Shown piece by piece: positions 54,840-55,908 of a stretch of DNA of 55,908 bases; position 1 is the stretch's first letter; every line of letters begins with the position of its first letter. A model generated the notes under the pieces. It worked only from the letters and a program-made list of their open reading frames with translations. It had not been told where the DNA came from and searched no databases. This DNA comes from Pseudomonadota bacterium (GTDB taxonomy: Bacteria > Desulfobacterota > Desulfobulbia > Desulfobulbales > SURF-16), in the NCBI GenBank assembly GCA_018816555.1, contig JAHIVT010000098.1:1-55908 (forward strand), in the 5' to 3' direction. Position numbers and translations under genes: made by a program.

Positions 54840-55908
54840 TCAGGGAAGCGGCAGAGACATGCCTTTGTTGCTGATGCCCTTCTTCAGGACTTCGCGGTTG
54901 TAGGCGGCGATGAGGTCACGCCTCTTCAGCATACCAACCACCCAGCGCTCTTTCTCGTTTTCAACCACCGGGATCTCTTCGATTCCTTTCTTGTTCAGCA
55001 GTTCCATGGCGGTGTAAAGATCGTCGTCAGGGGTGAGGGTGATGACATCTCGGGCGCAGAGATTGCCGACACTGGCGTTGACCCGCAATTCCTCGTCATG
55101 CAGAATAGTCTTCACATCCTGCAGGGAGATGACACCTACCATCTGGCCGGCATTCTGCCCCGCATCAGCCAGCACCGGGAAATAAAAACTGTCCTCCGCC
55201 ATGCTGAACATTTTCAGCAGATGATTGACATTGGCAGACTCGCTGACAAAACCCACATCCTCGGTCATGGCCATGCCCACCTTGATGGATTTCATGACCG
55301 CTGTCTCACGGCCATCATGTATATCGATTCCCTCCCGGGTGAAATCAACCGTATCAATGGAATCCTGATAAAGTTTTCGTGAGACAACCGTACCGATGAC
55401 GCTGGCCAGCATGATCGGGATGATAATCAGGTAGTTGCCCGTCATCTCAAAGAGCAGAAAAATAGCGGTCAGCGGTGCATGGGTCGCCGCGGCCAGAAAA
55501 GAACCGATGCCCACCGCGGCATAGGCGCCGCTTGAGGCAATGGTTCCGGCCGGCAGCAAATAGTTGGCCACGCCGCCGAAGGTCCCGCCCAGCACTGCCC
55601 CGATAAAGAGCGAGGGGGCAAACACCCCCCCTGCCCCGCCGGAACCGAGGGTGATGGCGGTGGCAAAAATCTTCAGAAAAACCAGCAGCAGCATGACCCA
55701 GACAATGCCTCCGCCGTGCAGAACATCGCCGATGTAATCATAGCCGTTGCCCATGACCTGGGGCATAACGATACCGATGGAACCGACAATGAAGGCGCCG
55801 ATGATCGGCTTGACATAGATATTGATGGGAAGGGCGGCGAACTTATCCCTGATCCAGTAGAAAATCCGGATATGCAGCACGGCCACAATACCCACCACAA
55901 CGCCCATC
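54840..55908 (-). CDS. ClC-type chloride channel/antiporter with CBS domains (partial)
   Basis: The C-terminal 355 residues of a ClC-family membrane protein; the 5' end lies beyond the window. Seen are the last helices of the channel with TLGSGGAGGVFAPSLFIGAV, which contains the GxFxPxL anion-site motif, and ATHAPLTAIFLLFEMTGNY. After the last helix come two CBS domains (about the last 150 residues: MAMTEDVGFVSESANVNHLL and CARDVITLTPDDDLYTAMEL), which usually bind adenosine nucleotides and control gating. Whether it is a channel or a H+/Cl- exchanger depends on residues outside the window. Confidence 0.92.
   Translation of the reverse strand, partial: MGVVVGIVAVLHIRIFYWIRDKFAALPINIYVKPIIGAFIVGSIGIVMPQVMGNGYDYIGDVLHGGGIVWVMLLLVFLKIFATAITLGSGGAGGVFAPSLFIGAVLGGTFGGVANYLLPAGTIASSGAYAAVGIGSFLAAATHAPLTAIFLLFEMTGNYLIIIPIMLASVIGTVVSRKLYQDSIDTVDFTREGIDIHDGRETAVMKSIKVGMAMTEDVGFVSESANVNHLLKMFSMAEDSFYFPVLADAGQNAGQMVGVISLQDVKTILHDEELRVNASVGNLCARDVITLTPDDDLYTAMELLNKKGIEEIPVVENEKERWVVGMLKRRDLIAAYNREVLKKGISNKGMSLPLP

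Overview
The window looks like chromosomal DNA of a Gram-negative anaerobe related to the sulfate-reducing or sulfur-disproportionating Desulfobulbales (Desulfobacterota). I infer this from a korDABC-type 2-oxoacid:ferredoxin oxidoreductase, several sigma-54 (NtrC-type) regulators, lipid A and Kdo genes (lpxC, lpxK, waaA), a type IV pilus retraction ATPase and moderately GC-rich coding DNA with AT-rich spacers. No rRNA, CRISPR array or intact transposon was seen, so the lineage is an inference from gene content only.

Layout. 0.4-3.9 kb: an ECF sigma factor, its zinc-finger anti-sigma factor, a small secreted Gly-rich repeat protein and a TPR/outer-membrane-barrel protein, all on the plus strand. 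4.2-6.5 kb: decayed genes, namely a frameshifted SDR/DUF2867 oxidoreductase and cheW/MCP remnants. 6.5-16.3 kb (minus strand): a receiver protein with Glu in place of the phospho-Asp, then a compact run korD-korA-korB-korC, a PEP/pyruvate-binding-domain protein with receiver-like domains, a PAS histidine kinase and an NtrC-type regulator. 16.5-20.6 kb: metK-sahH followed by a split phosphotransferase/P-loop kinase pair. 20.6-22 kb: a palindrome-rich AT-rich spacer leading to an unrecognised 595-residue secreted protein. 24-29.5 kb: glucan metabolism (GH57/DUF3536, malQ), a DUF2721 membrane protein, tRNA-Glu(CTC) and an iron-sulfur-type flavoprotein. 29.7-39.9 kb: a sigma-70 factor, comEC, pilT, a PHP phosphoesterase, a second NtrC regulator, DUF948 and YtxH envelope proteins, and proC-nadK. 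40.2-46.8 kb: envelope genes lpxC, lpxK-waaA, rsmE, murJ and a membrane methyltransferase-like gene. 47-54.2 kb: a branched-chain amino acid locus with E. coli-type ilvC divergent from ilvY, and a second ilvC that resembles the plant enzyme. Between ilvY and the second ilvC lie a secreted helical repeat protein, a small double-pass membrane protein and a membrane-anchored TPR protein with near-identical 126-bp repeats. The window ends inside a ClC-type channel gene with CBS domains.

The two assemblies I find most unusual are (1) the kor operon that continues into a receiver/ATP-grasp protein and a two-component pair, which suggests that the redox enzyme and its regulation are made together, and (2) the ilvY to ilvC2 interval, where a set of membrane and TPR proteins sharing one WLR-KENR membrane module is inserted between amino-acid genes. 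Starts were moved from the longest open frame where a ribosome binding site decided the matter; this is stated in each entry.
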